Shown: piece by piece, positions 34,693 to 42,811 of the stretch
Position numbering within the stretch: position 1 is the stretch's first letter
Layout of the letters: the number at the start of each line of letters is the position of its first letter
Origin: UBA1189 sp045612925
GTDB lineage: Bacteria > Bacteroidota > Bacteroidia > Bacteroidales > Bacteroidaceae
DNA length: 57,058 nucleotides
Direction: 5' to 3'
Assembly: GCA_045612925.1 (NCBI GenBank)
Contig: JAZKZX010000070.1
Coordinates: forward strand, 1-57,058
Made by a program: the position numbers and the translations under genes
The notes under the pieces: generated by a model
The model's input: the letters and a program-made list of their open reading frames with translations, nothing else
Told to the model about the DNA's origin: nothing
Databases searched by the model: none

Positions 34693-36903
34693 TTACTTCA
34701 GCTTGCTCTCCCAGAAGTTAAACATCTTGGTGAAGATGTGGTAGCGGGTGTTGCCACCATAGATGCTGTGGTTGCGGTTGGTGTAGTAGTGCATGTCAAA
34801 CTGCTTGTCGGCCTGTACGAGGGCTTCAGAGTACTCTATGCTATTGCGTACATGCACATTGTCGTCGGCCATGCCATGCATCAGTAGCAGGCTTCCGTTG
34901 AGGTCCTTGGCGCGTGTGATGGCCGAGGTCTTCACATAGTTGTCGTTCTCCTGCGGAGTGCGCATGAAGCGCTCGGTATATACCGAGTCGTAGAAGCGCC
35001 AGTCGGTGGGAGGTGCCACAGCGATACCTGCCTTGAAGACGGGCTCGCCTGTCGACATAGACATCAGCGTGTTGTAGCCTCCGAAGCTCCATCCCCAGAT
35101 GCCGATGCGGCTGCCGTCTACATAGGGTAGGGTGGCGAGGTACTTGGCAGTCTCTACCTGGTCGGTGCTCTCGCGGAGTCCAAGCTCCAGATAGGTGCAG
35201 TTCTTGAATTCGGCACCACGGCTACCTGTGCCACGACCATCGACACATACCACTACATAGCCCTGCTGGGCAAGGAACGACTCCCATACCAAGCCTCCAT
35301 AGAAGCCCGAGCGCCAGCTGTCGAGCACCTCCTGTGAGCCGGGACCGCTATACTGGTACATGATGACGGGGTATTGGGTCTTTCCTGCGGGGTCGAGGTC
35401 GGCGGGGCGCACCATCCATCCGTTGAGCACATCGCCGTTCGAGGTGGTAAACTGGAAGAACTCCTTGGTGGGCATGCCCGGCTGGTTGAGCTTTTCGGCC
35501 AGTGCCTTATTGTCTACGAGTGTCTTCAGCACCTTGCCCTTGGTGTTCTCGATGGTGATCACATTGGGAGTGCAGAGGTCTGAGTGGGTGTGCACGAAAT
35601 ACTGCAAGTTCTTGCTGAAGGTAGCGCTGCTCGTACCTGTCTCGGGGGTGAGGCGAGTCTTGCGGCCCTTCTTGTCTTGGCGGTATATGGCTCGGCGCAT
35701 GGGGCTGGGCTCGTTGCTCTGGTAGTAGATGTCGCCCGTCTTCTCATCGCGTCCATAGAAGTCGGTCACCTCGTAGTCGCCATCGGTGAGCTGCTTCACG
35801 AGCGTGCCGTTGAGGTCGTATTGATACAGGTGGTTGTAGTTGTTGCGCTGGCTCTGCAGCACGAATCCGTTGTCGTAGAAGCGTATGCCCTGGTAGGTCG
35901 CCTCATTGATGTAGGTGTCCGACTCTTCGCGCAGCACCAGTCTGCATACCGTAGAGCGCGGGTTGGCCATATACATATCCATGCGGTTCTGATGGCGGTT
36001 GAGGGTGATGATGGCCAACTTCTCGGGGTCAGAGGTAAAGTGTATGCGGGGTATATAGTCCTCCTCGTCGATCTGCAGGTCTATTTGGCGTGTCACCTTC
36101 GACTTGATGTCATAGGTATGTACGCTCACCTTTGAGTTGTCGGCGCCTGGCACGGGATATTTGTAGGTGTAGGCGCCGGGGTAGAGGCCGTTCTCCTCGA
36201 AGCTGGGAGCCATACCCTTGTACATGGCAAAGGAGAATGAGGGCACATCCTTCTCTATGCTCTTCACGTAGGCGATCATCTTGCTGTCGGCGCTCCAGTC
36301 GTAGCACTTGCTCATGGTAAACTCCTCCTCGTATACCCAGTCGGGGATGCCGTTGAGCACCTCGTTGAACTTGCCGTCCTCGGTCACCTGCGACTCGCTA
36401 TTGCCAAACAGCAGCTTCACCAAGTGGATGTTGTTGTCGCGTACGAAGGCTATCATCTTGCCGTCGGGCGAGAATGAGGGCACCTGCTGGGGGCCACCTG
36501 TCGAGAGGGGTACCATCGTGCGGTTTCTCACATCGTAGATGTAGTACTCAGCTGTGAATGAGTGGCGATAGATGTAGTTGGTCTTTGTCTGGAACAATAT
36601 GCGGTCCTCGGCGGGCGACATGATGTATCCGTCAAAGTGCTTGAAGTCGCATCCGCGTGCATTGTTCACGGAGAACAGCGTGTCTACCACTTCGCCCGTC
36701 TTGAAGGCATAGCGTACGATGCAGGTGTTGCCGTCACCTATCATCATGTAGTGCTCACCATCGTTCATGGAGCGCATGCCGCCCACGCCATGGGCGCTAT
36801 ACTCACCGTTGGTCATCTTGCGGATGGTGATTTGCTCGGTCGCCTGTGCTCCGAGCACGAGCAGCACGCTGGCTGCAAAGGTCATAAGAATTCGTTTGGT
36901 CAT
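34693..36903 (-). CDS. Dipeptidyl peptidase IV (S9B)
   Basis: A 736-residue exported serine peptidase that removes X-Pro or X-Ala dipeptides. The signal peptide is MTKRILMTFAASVLLVLGAQA. The beta-propeller carries the S9B double-Glu motif DWVYEEEF (188-195), which holds the substrate N-terminus. The hydrolase domain has GWSFGGY with Ser606, HGMADDN with Asp680 and NRNHSIYGG with His712, so the triad is complete. The ATG at 36903 directly precedes the signal peptide; the frame extends to 37017 but the extra part crosses the promoter at 36944-36975. The enzyme is probably periplasmic or surface-exposed and fits a proteolytic lifestyle. Confidence 0.96.
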   Translation of the reverse strand: MTKRILMTFAASVLLVLGAQATEQITIRKMTNGEYSAHGVGGMRSMNDGEHYMMIGDGNTCIVRYAFKTGEVVDTLFSVNNARGCDFKHFDGYIMSPAEDRILFQTKTNYIYRHSFTAEYYIYDVRNRTMVPLSTGGPQQVPSFSPDGKMIAFVRDNNIHLVKLLFGNSESQVTEDGKFNEVLNGIPDWVYEEEFTMSKCYDWSADSKMIAYVKSIEKDVPSFSFAMYKGMAPSFEENGLYPGAYTYKYPVPGADNSKVSVHTYDIKSKVTRQIDLQIDEEDYIPRIHFTSDPEKLAIITLNRHQNRMDMYMANPRSTVCRLVLREESDTYINEATYQGIRFYDNGFVLQSQRNNYNHLYQYDLNGTLVKQLTDGDYEVTDFYGRDEKTGDIYYQSNEPSPMRRAIYRQDKKGRKTRLTPETGTSSATFSKNLQYFVHTHSDLCTPNVITIENTKGKVLKTLVDNKALAEKLNQPGMPTKEFFQFTTSNGDVLNGWMVRPADLDPAGKTQYPVIMYQYSGPGSQEVLDSWRSGFYGGLVWESFLAQQGYVVVCVDGRGTGSRGAEFKNCTYLELGLRESTDQVETAKYLATLPYVDGSRIGIWGWSFGGYNTLMSMSTGEPVFKAGIAVAPPTDWRFYDSVYTERFMRTPQENDNYVKTSAITRAKDLNGSLLLMHGMADDNVHVRNSIEYSEALVQADKQFDMHYYTNRNHSIYGGNTRYHIFTKMFNFWESKLK

Positions 36904-36943
36904 ATCGTTATTTGCGTTGTTTGTTGCTTTGTCAATTACTATG

Positions 36944-36975
36944 CGAAGATACGGATTTTCTTGCACAGCACCAAA
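36944..36975 (-). promoter_or_regulatory. Predicted promoter of the DPP-IV gene
   Basis: On the minus strand TATCTTCG (36944-36951), one base from TAnnTTTG, and TTTG (36972-36975) with 20 bp spacing. It fixes the start at 36903. Confidence 0.75.
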
Positions 36976-37040
36976 TTTATAGAAAGTTTTATATTTGGAG
37001 ATGCCAAATGTCAACAATTTCCGTCGTAAGTCTACGTTCT

Positions 37041-37080
37041 CAGGAAACGAGTCAACCTTTTTCAGGAAAAGTAGTCAACC
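37041..37080. repeat. Imperfect direct repeat, 22-bp period
   Basis: CAGGAAACGAGTCAACC (37041-37057) and CAGGAAAAGTAGTCAACC (37063-37080) repeat with a 22-bp period. They lie about 66 bp upstream of the -33 box of the DPP-IV promoter and could be an operator. Confidence 0.5.
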
Positions 37081-37119
37081 GACGCAGGAGTGAGAGTAGA
37101 GTCAAGTCTACTTCAAATA

Positions 37120-37302
37120 GGGTGACAGTGACAGGTGACAATTAATATACGCACTCTCCGATGATGCTAAAAATAGTTGTAGTAAAAATTCATATCTATA
37201 TATAAGTTATATTTATATAACTAATATAGAGATATGCCCTATAATAATAGTACACTCGGTAGCGATACAGAGCAAAGTATCTGTCACTGTCACTTGTCAC
37301 CC
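37120..37302. repeat. 183-bp AT-rich element with GTGACA terminal inverted repeats
   Basis: The left end GGGTGACAGTGACAGGTGAC (37120-37139) is an imperfect inverted copy of the right end (37282-37302, ending TTGTCACCC). The interior is AT-rich and contains the palindrome AGTTATATTTATATAACT (37205-37222). No target-site duplication is visible, so it is MITE-like only in shape. Confidence 0.55.
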
Positions 37303-37516
37303 TTCCCTCGTGGCGCACACGCATAATGCGCGTATCCCTAAAAGCTTCACTTACGTTTCGCGTCGGCAGCAAATTACGCACGGGATTTCAGTCAATGCGC
37401 CAGCCGAAGCAGACGATAAGGAAAATCGTACAGGCTCTGGCGTGGTGATTGCAGTCGTTTTTTTGGGAGGGGTAGAGGTCAAGGAGAGTTTTCTTTTGGG
37501 GTAAAGGAGAGTTTTT

Positions 37517-37708
37517 AGGAGTAAAGGAGTAAAGGAGTATAGGAGTGAAGGAGTAAAGACAATACCGCAATTACGCGAGAGCAGAGATAAGCTCGCTTAA
37601 TCTATGCCGAGCATCGCGGTATCAACAAAGTTAAATGTTCCTTCCGCGTATGGACTATTGTCTATACTCCTAAGCGAAGCGTAACTCCTAAACTCCTAAA
37701 CTCCTAAA
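37517..37708. repeat. Inverted 8-bp tandem arrays around a nested hairpin
   Basis: Five GGAGTAAA-type units (37518-37557) face, in inverse orientation, three AAACTCCT-type units (37682-37705) plus one further copy at 37664-37671. Between them ATACCGC (37562-37568) pairs with GCGGTAT (37616-37622), and GCGAG (37575-37579) pairs with CTCGC (37592-37596). The whole could fold as one large structure in RNA or cruciform DNA. Confidence 0.65.
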
Positions 37709-37795
37709 ACAAGCGTAGCGAAAACTCCCATTCCATAGCAATATCCTGCCAAATAAAAAACATAAAATAAATGCTAATAATCCCTAAATTTTTCG

Positions 37796-37803
37796 TACCT
37801 TTG
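37796..37803 (+). promoter_or_regulatory. Consensus -7 element at the head of the PEGA/SUMF1 cluster
   Basis: TACCTTTG fits TAnnTTTG exactly. No TTTG is seen 19-21 bp upstream. Transcription would start near 37810, just before the ATG at 37817. Confidence 0.6.
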
Positions 37804-37816
37804 CATGCTTTAATAT

Positions 37817-40552
37817 ATGATGCATATGACGAACATAATGAACATATTGCGAGGAGTGCAGCGAGCCTTCCGTGAGAGGCTGCTCTGGATGTGCCTGTGT
37901 GGCATGTCGGGCCTCATGCTTGTGTCGTGCTACGAGAGCGACGAGATGAATGTCGACCCTATCCATGCCGTCGACTTGGGACTGAGTGTCGAGTGGGCGT
38001 GGTGCAACATGGGTGCCAATCGTCCCAAAGAAACTGGCAGCAGTTGTGCTTGGGGAGAAATTGCGCCAAAATCTTATTCCTGGAGTGCTAACAAGGATGA
38101 TTATCAATACTACAACGCTACCACTGGCGCATTCAAGTACTTGGGCTCTAATATCAGTGGTACTTCGTACGATGCTGCACATGTAGCCTTGGGCGATGGC
38201 TGGCGCATGCCCACCAAGGAGGAGATGCAGGAGCTCATCGACGAATGCACTTGGGAGTGGGTGCAGCTTTTTGAAAATGACTACTCTGTTGATGATAGCG
38301 AGTTTAGTTATCAATCTGGCTTTTTGGTAACAGGGCCCAATGGCAATCAGATATTCTTACCTGTAGGCCATTATTGGTCGGGCACGAATGCCTCGTTCGG
38401 GGCAGCCGATCCTGCATCTTATATACTCTCTGCTTCTAATGGTGATGCGGCAGCCATCAAAAGTGAGCTGTGCTATTATGCAAAGTATATCCGCCCTGTC
38501 AAAGGAGAAATGAAGAGTACTGAAGACGAGGAGGAGACCTCTGCTTCATTGGGCAAGACCTATACTGTCAATGGCGTGTCGTTCAAGATGATAGGCATCG
38601 AGAAGGGCTCGTTCACGATGGGTGCTACGGGTGAGCAGAGCTATTCTGTAGCCCAAAACGACGAGCGCCCCACCCATCAGGTCATCTTGAGTGACTATGC
38701 CATCGGCGAGACCGAGGTGACGCAAGCCCTCTGGCAGGCCGTGATGGGTAGCAACCCTTCGGGATTTACGGGCGACTTGCAGCGCCCCGTAGAGGGAGTG
38801 AGCTGGTATGATTGCCAAAACTTTATCTACAAGCTCAATCAGCTGACGGGTGAGAACTTCCGCTTGCCCACTGAGGCCGAGTGGGAGTATGCTGCACGCG
38901 GCGGCTTCAATAGCAAGCGCTATGTATATAGCGGTAGCGACTATGTGCACGATGTGGCATGGTATTGGTCCAACTCAGAGTATTCAACCTACCCCGTGAA
39001 GCGCAAGCAGGCCAACGAACTGCACATCTACGACATGAGTGGCAATGTCAGCGAGTGGTGCTACGATTGGTATGGCAGCTATTCGTCGGCTACACAGACC
39101 GACCCCACAGGAGCATTCGAGATCGGTTCGACAAAGACTAAAGTGATTCGCGGCGGTGGCTACAATAGTCGTGACTATAGTTGCCGTGTCTCTTCGCGCA
39201 GCCACTTGGATCCATCATTATCAGGACACATAGGCTTACGCCTGGCCAAGTCGAAATCCAATGTGGGTGTGCCTACCCAGCAGGTGTGTTTCGTGGCTAC
39301 GGGCGAGGCGCTCGACATCACCGATAGCGGTGCCACCATTCAGGGTACAGTCAAGGGTACCGAAAACCCTGTCACTTGCGGTGTCATCTACGGCACCACA
39401 GACTATCTGGATGCTACCAATGGCACTATGGTGACCACCACCGCCAAAGGCGACTACTCGGTAGAGCTCACAGGCTTGGAACCTAATACCTGTTATTACT
39501 ACTGCACCTTTGTGTTCGTTGATGGAGAGTATCGATATGGTGACACCACCAAGTTTGAAACCAAGAGTTGGGTTACTATAGGAGGTGCCTCAAATATAAC
39601 GGATAGCGGAGCCACGATATATGGTGTGGCAGATGCTCCTCAAGGCAGAGTGTGTGGCATCATGTATGGTACCACTGCAGACCTGTCTGCCACAAATGGC
39701 ACTATGGAACCGGTTACCGAACGAGGCGACTATTCGGTAGCGCTCACAGGCTTGGAAGCCTATACTACCTATTACTATTGTTCTTATTGGATTACTGATG
39801 AGGGAGAGTATAGATATGGTGAGGTCGGTTCGTTTGCTACGGAGCAAAAGTTCGTAGATGCAACCTACATTGTTAATGGTGTCTCTTTCACAATGATCGG
39901 TGTCGAGGGTGGCACCTTTACCATGGGTGCTACCACTGAGCAAGGGAGTGATGCCTATGACAATGAAATGCCTGCCCATCAGGTGACCTTGAGCAGCTAC
40001 GCCATCGGCGAAACCGAGGTAACCCAAGCGCTTTGGCAGGCAGTGATGGGTAGCAACCCCTCGGGATTTACGGGCAACTTGCAACGCCCAGTAGAACAGG
40101 TGAGCTGGGACGATTGTCAAGAATTTATCAGCAAGCTCAATGTCTTGACGGGCGAGAACTTCCGCCTACCTACCGAGGCGGAGTGGGAGTATGCTGCGCG
40201 TGGTGGTAAAGAGAGCAAAGGCTATAAGTATAGCGGTAGCAACACCCTTGATGATGTGGCTTGGTATGACGACAACAAAACTCATCCCGTGAAGACCAAG
40301 CAGCCCAATGAATTAGGCATATACGATATGAGTGGTAATGTGTGGGAATGGTGTGCTGACTGGTATGGCGGCTACTCCTCTTCTGCTCAAATCGACCCTA
40401 CTGGTCCTTCATCTGGCTCTAGACGCGTGCTTCGTGGGGGTAGTTGGCACAACTACGCGGAGGACTGCCGTGTGGCTCTCCGCTACTCCTACTTTCCCGA
40501 CCGCGAGGACTACCGCTGGGGCTTGCGCCTCGTCCGTCAGTTCATACCTTAA
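37817..40552 (+). CDS. Lipoprotein with Fib_succ_major domain and two SUMF1 domains
   Basis: A 911-residue predicted lipoprotein with a lipobox LMLVSC (Cys38 from the first ATG; ATGs at 37826 and 37838 are alternatives and give a more usual signal length). Domains in order: Fib_succ_major (about 52-228; VDLGLSVEWAWCNMGA, WRMPTKEEM, VTGPNGNQIFLP), SUMF1/FGE-like (about 249-478), two Fn3-like beta domains (about 490-583 and 586-675, both with TDSGATI), and a second SUMF1 domain (about 683-909). Both SUMF1 copies keep FRLPTEAEWEYAARGG and MSGNV.EWC. The copper-binding Cys pair of formylglycine-generating enzyme is not complete: NSRDYSC and HNYAEDC keep only the second Cys. They are therefore probably binding or structural domains. 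The protein likely faces the cell surface. Confidence 0.88.
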   Translation: MMHMTNIMNILRGVQRAFRERLLWMCLCGMSGLMLVSCYESDEMNVDPIHAVDLGLSVEWAWCNMGANRPKETGSSCAWGEIAPKSYSWSANKDDYQYYNATTGAFKYLGSNISGTSYDAAHVALGDGWRMPTKEEMQELIDECTWEWVQLFENDYSVDDSEFSYQSGFLVTGPNGNQIFLPVGHYWSGTNASFGAADPASYILSASNGDAAAIKSELCYYAKYIRPVKGEMKSTEDEEETSASLGKTYTVNGVSFKMIGIEKGSFTMGATGEQSYSVAQNDERPTHQVILSDYAIGETEVTQALWQAVMGSNPSGFTGDLQRPVEGVSWYDCQNFIYKLNQLTGENFRLPTEAEWEYAARGGFNSKRYVYSGSDYVHDVAWYWSNSEYSTYPVKRKQANELHIYDMSGNVSEWCYDWYGSYSSATQTDPTGAFEIGSTKTKVIRGGGYNSRDYSCRVSSRSHLDPSLSGHIGLRLAKSKSNVGVPTQQVCFVATGEALDITDSGATIQGTVKGTENPVTCGVIYGTTDYLDATNGTMVTTTAKGDYSVELTGLEPNTCYYYCTFVFVDGEYRYGDTTKFETKSWVTIGGASNITDSGATIYGVADAPQGRVCGIMYGTTADLSATNGTMEPVTERGDYSVALTGLEAYTTYYYCSYWITDEGEYRYGEVGSFATEQKFVDATYIVNGVSFTMIGVEGGTFTMGATTEQGSDAYDNEMPAHQVTLSSYAIGETEVTQALWQAVMGSNPSGFTGNLQRPVEQVSWDDCQEFISKLNVLTGENFRLPTEAEWEYAARGGKESKGYKYSGSNTLDDVAWYDDNKTHPVKTKQPNELGIYDMSGNVWEWCADWYGGYSSSAQIDPTGPSSGSRRVLRGGSWHNYAEDCRVALRYSYFPDREDYRWGLRLVRQFIP

Positions 40553-40580
40553 TAGAGAAAAATAAATAAAAGATAACATT

Positions 40581-40633
40581 CGCTTTGGGCCATAGACGCC
40601 CCAAAACCTAAAAGGGGCGTATGGGCTAAAGCG
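40581..40633 (+). other. Long intercistronic hairpin
   Basis: CGCTTTGGGCCATAGACGCCCC and GGGGCGTATGGGCTAAAGCG are complementary except for a few bases, around an 11-nt A-rich loop. No T run follows on the plus strand. It may partly terminate transcription or protect the upstream mRNA end, adjusting expression between the two cluster genes. Confidence 0.7.
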
Positions 40634-40667
40634 CAGCGAAAAAAACATAAAGCATCGAATATCAGCA

Positions 40668-42788
40668 ATGAATAAAAGATTACAGACTCTACTACTGTTT
40701 GCCTGGTGTGCGTTTGTGGCATCGGCCCAGAATATCAGCGTAGCCTCGTTCAAGTTATTGCCCAATGACCTTACGGCCAATATGCACGACACCATGGAGG
40801 ATGACTTCAATGGCGAGGTGTCGGCACTGATCAAGGTGGTGACCACTGAAAAGGGATTTAAGTTTGACGGTGGCATGGTGGGCATTGTCAAAACCAAGCC
40901 AATGACAGGTGAGATTTGGGTATATGTGCCCCATGGCATCAAGAAAATCTCACTGTTGCACGATGACCTCGGCGTACTGCGCGACTACTATTTCCCCGTC
41001 CCCATCGAGAAGGCGCGTACCTACGAGATGGTGCTCACCACGGGTAGGGTAGAGACGGTGGTGACGCATGCCGTGACCAAGCAGTTTGTGGTGTTCAATG
41101 TGACACCTACCGATGCGGTGGTCGAGCTCGACGATGAGGTGCTCTCGGTCGATGGCGATGGCGTGGCGCAGAAGCTCATGCCCTATGGCTCGTACAACTA
41201 CCGCGTGTCGCGCCCCAACTACCACACCGAGGCGGGACGCATCACGGTGACCGCCGAGGGCAAGGCCGAGAAGACGGTGACCCTGCGCCCCAACTACGGC
41301 TGGATAAAGGTGAGCGGCAGCAGCGACTACGACGGAGCCTATGTATATATCGACAACGAGCGCGTGGGACAGTTTCCCTACACGAGCAAGGAGCTCAAGA
41401 GCGGTACACACCGCGTGAAGGTGGTGAAGAGCATGTACAAGACCTACGAGCAGCAGGTGACGGTATCGGACAATGAGACTACCGAGCTCAATGTGCAGAT
41501 GGTGGCCAACTTTGCCCAGGTGACCCTCAAGGCCGATGCCGGGTGCGAGATATGGGTCGATGGCCAGCACAAGGGCAATGAGCAGTGGAGCGGTCCGCTA
41601 CAGGTAGGCGACTACACCGTAGAGGTGCGCAAGCCTTCGCACCGCAGCGCCTCGGAGATCGTGCACATCAGCAGCACCGAGGAGCGCACCGTACAGCTCA
41701 AGCTCCCCACACCGATCTATACCTCGTTGGAGATCTCTTCGACACCTGCCCGTGCCATGGTCTATATCGATGGTAAGGAGGAAGGCACCACACCGCTCTT
41801 GCTGAACAATGTGCTGGTGGGCACACACCGCATCGAGTTCCGCAAGGAGGGCTACAGCATGGTCGAGAAGGTGGTAGACCTGCAGGAGGGGGTAGAGAAT
41901 AGAGTCTTTGCCGAGTTGTCCAACATGAAGGAGATAGAGATTGTCACCTATCCCGCAGGGGCTGTGGTGACGATGGATGGCAAGTACCTTGGCACTACGC
42001 CGCTGAAGCTTACGATGACATGTACCGAGCATATGTTTACCTTCGGCAAGGAGGGCTACAACCTCGAGCAGGAGACTATCATGGTGGACGGACAGATGAG
42101 CACCATCAGTCGCAACCTCTCCCAGAAGGAGGTGCACATCACGAGCAACCCCGCCAAGGCTGATGTGACGATCGATGGCCGATGGGCGGGCTTGACACCC
42201 TTTACCACCACCTTCGAGAATGGCAGCCACACCATCTCCTTGAATAAGAAGGGATACCAAAGCACCACAGTCAACAAGGTGTTCCCCACATCGGACGACC
42301 TCCATTTCGACTTGGAGAAGAGGTATAGAGCCATCACCAATGATCATTACAAGAAACTATCGCTCTATGTCGATGGCTTTGCCGGAGGCGCAGTGGGCAA
42401 TCACAGGTATGCCAACCGCTTGGGAGCAGCCTTCGGACTCTATCTCTGGGGATTTAATCTGGAGGCGGGTAAAGACAATAATGCCTACTCCAGCTACTTC
42501 AGAGTGGGTTGGGGTATCCGATGTGGACAACAGTTCCTGATCACTCCACAGTATGGATTCACTGACCTGCTGTACAAGAAGGATACATCTGACATGGACT
42601 ATTACTACGGTCAAGGCTATTACGAGGATGCCGTATACTCATCTGTGACATTCGGTTGCCGTGTACAATATTGCATCAATCGCTTCTTTGCCGTGCATCT
42701 GACCCCCGAGTATGGCATTGCTCCCGATAATGGCAACGCCAGCACCTTCCATATCAAGATGGGCTTGACACTGAACCTCGGACTATAA
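40668..42788 (+). CDS. Exported PEGA-repeat protein with C-terminal beta-barrel-like domain
   Basis: A 706-residue protein with a signal peptide (cleavage near VASAQ|NIS). The N-terminal domain (about 20-140) is shared with the genes at 42812 and 45909; its landmarks are SFKLLPNDLTAN, ALIKVVTTEKGF, GGMVGIVKTK, VYVPHGIKKI, LRDYYFPVPIEKARTYEM. Six PEGA-like repeats follow (about 148-545; examples YIDGKEEGTTPLLL, TMDGKYLGTTPLKL, TIDGRWAGLTPFTT). The last 140 residues (about 565-706) alternate hydrophobic and polar strands with many aromatic residues and end with Leu, like a small outer-membrane beta-barrel. No enzyme motif is seen. It probably anchors PEGA repeats at the outer membrane. Confidence 0.82.
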   Translation: MNKRLQTLLLFAWCAFVASAQNISVASFKLLPNDLTANMHDTMEDDFNGEVSALIKVVTTEKGFKFDGGMVGIVKTKPMTGEIWVYVPHGIKKISLLHDDLGVLRDYYFPVPIEKARTYEMVLTTGRVETVVTHAVTKQFVVFNVTPTDAVVELDDEVLSVDGDGVAQKLMPYGSYNYRVSRPNYHTEAGRITVTAEGKAEKTVTLRPNYGWIKVSGSSDYDGAYVYIDNERVGQFPYTSKELKSGTHRVKVVKSMYKTYEQQVTVSDNETTELNVQMVANFAQVTLKADAGCEIWVDGQHKGNEQWSGPLQVGDYTVEVRKPSHRSASEIVHISSTEERTVQLKLPTPIYTSLEISSTPARAMVYIDGKEEGTTPLLLNNVLVGTHRIEFRKEGYSMVEKVVDLQEGVENRVFAELSNMKEIEIVTYPAGAVVTMDGKYLGTTPLKLTMTCTEHMFTFGKEGYNLEQETIMVDGQMSTISRNLSQKEVHITSNPAKADVTIDGRWAGLTPFTTTFENGSHTISLNKKGYQSTTVNKVFPTSDDLHFDLEKRYRAITNDHYKKLSLYVDGFAGGAVGNHRYANRLGAAFGLYLWGFNLEAGKDNNAYSSYFRVGWGIRCGQQFLITPQYGFTDLLYKKDTSDMDYYYGQGYYEDAVYSSVTFGCRVQYCINRFFAVHLTPEYGIAPDNGNASTFHIKMGLTLNLGL

Positions 42789-42811
42789 CAACATATATAT
42801 ACCTTGAGCTT

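Larger units (their letters stand above)
36976..37795. other. Gene-free repeat-rich intergenic region
   Basis: About 820 bp in which I find no convincing gene; short open frames have poor composition and no family signal. It holds, in order: an imperfect 22-bp-period direct repeat (37041-37080), a small hairpin AGTAGA/TCTACT (37095-37112), a 183-bp element bounded by GTGACA-rich inverted repeats (37120-37302), and a 190-bp region of inverted 8-bp tandem arrays around a nested hairpin (37517-37708). It separates the divergent DPP-IV gene and the large envelope gene cluster. Confidence 0.8.

Noticed and set aside
37196..37570. Short open frames in the repeat-rich gap (minus 37196-37381 and 37388-37570, plus 37310-37504)
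   Set aside because: They cross inverted and tandem repeats, have unusual composition and match no family that I know.
41598..42347. A 249-codon minus-strand frame opposite the PEGA repeats
   Set aside because: It mirrors the codon bias of the PEGA gene and has no independent promoter, signal peptide or motif.
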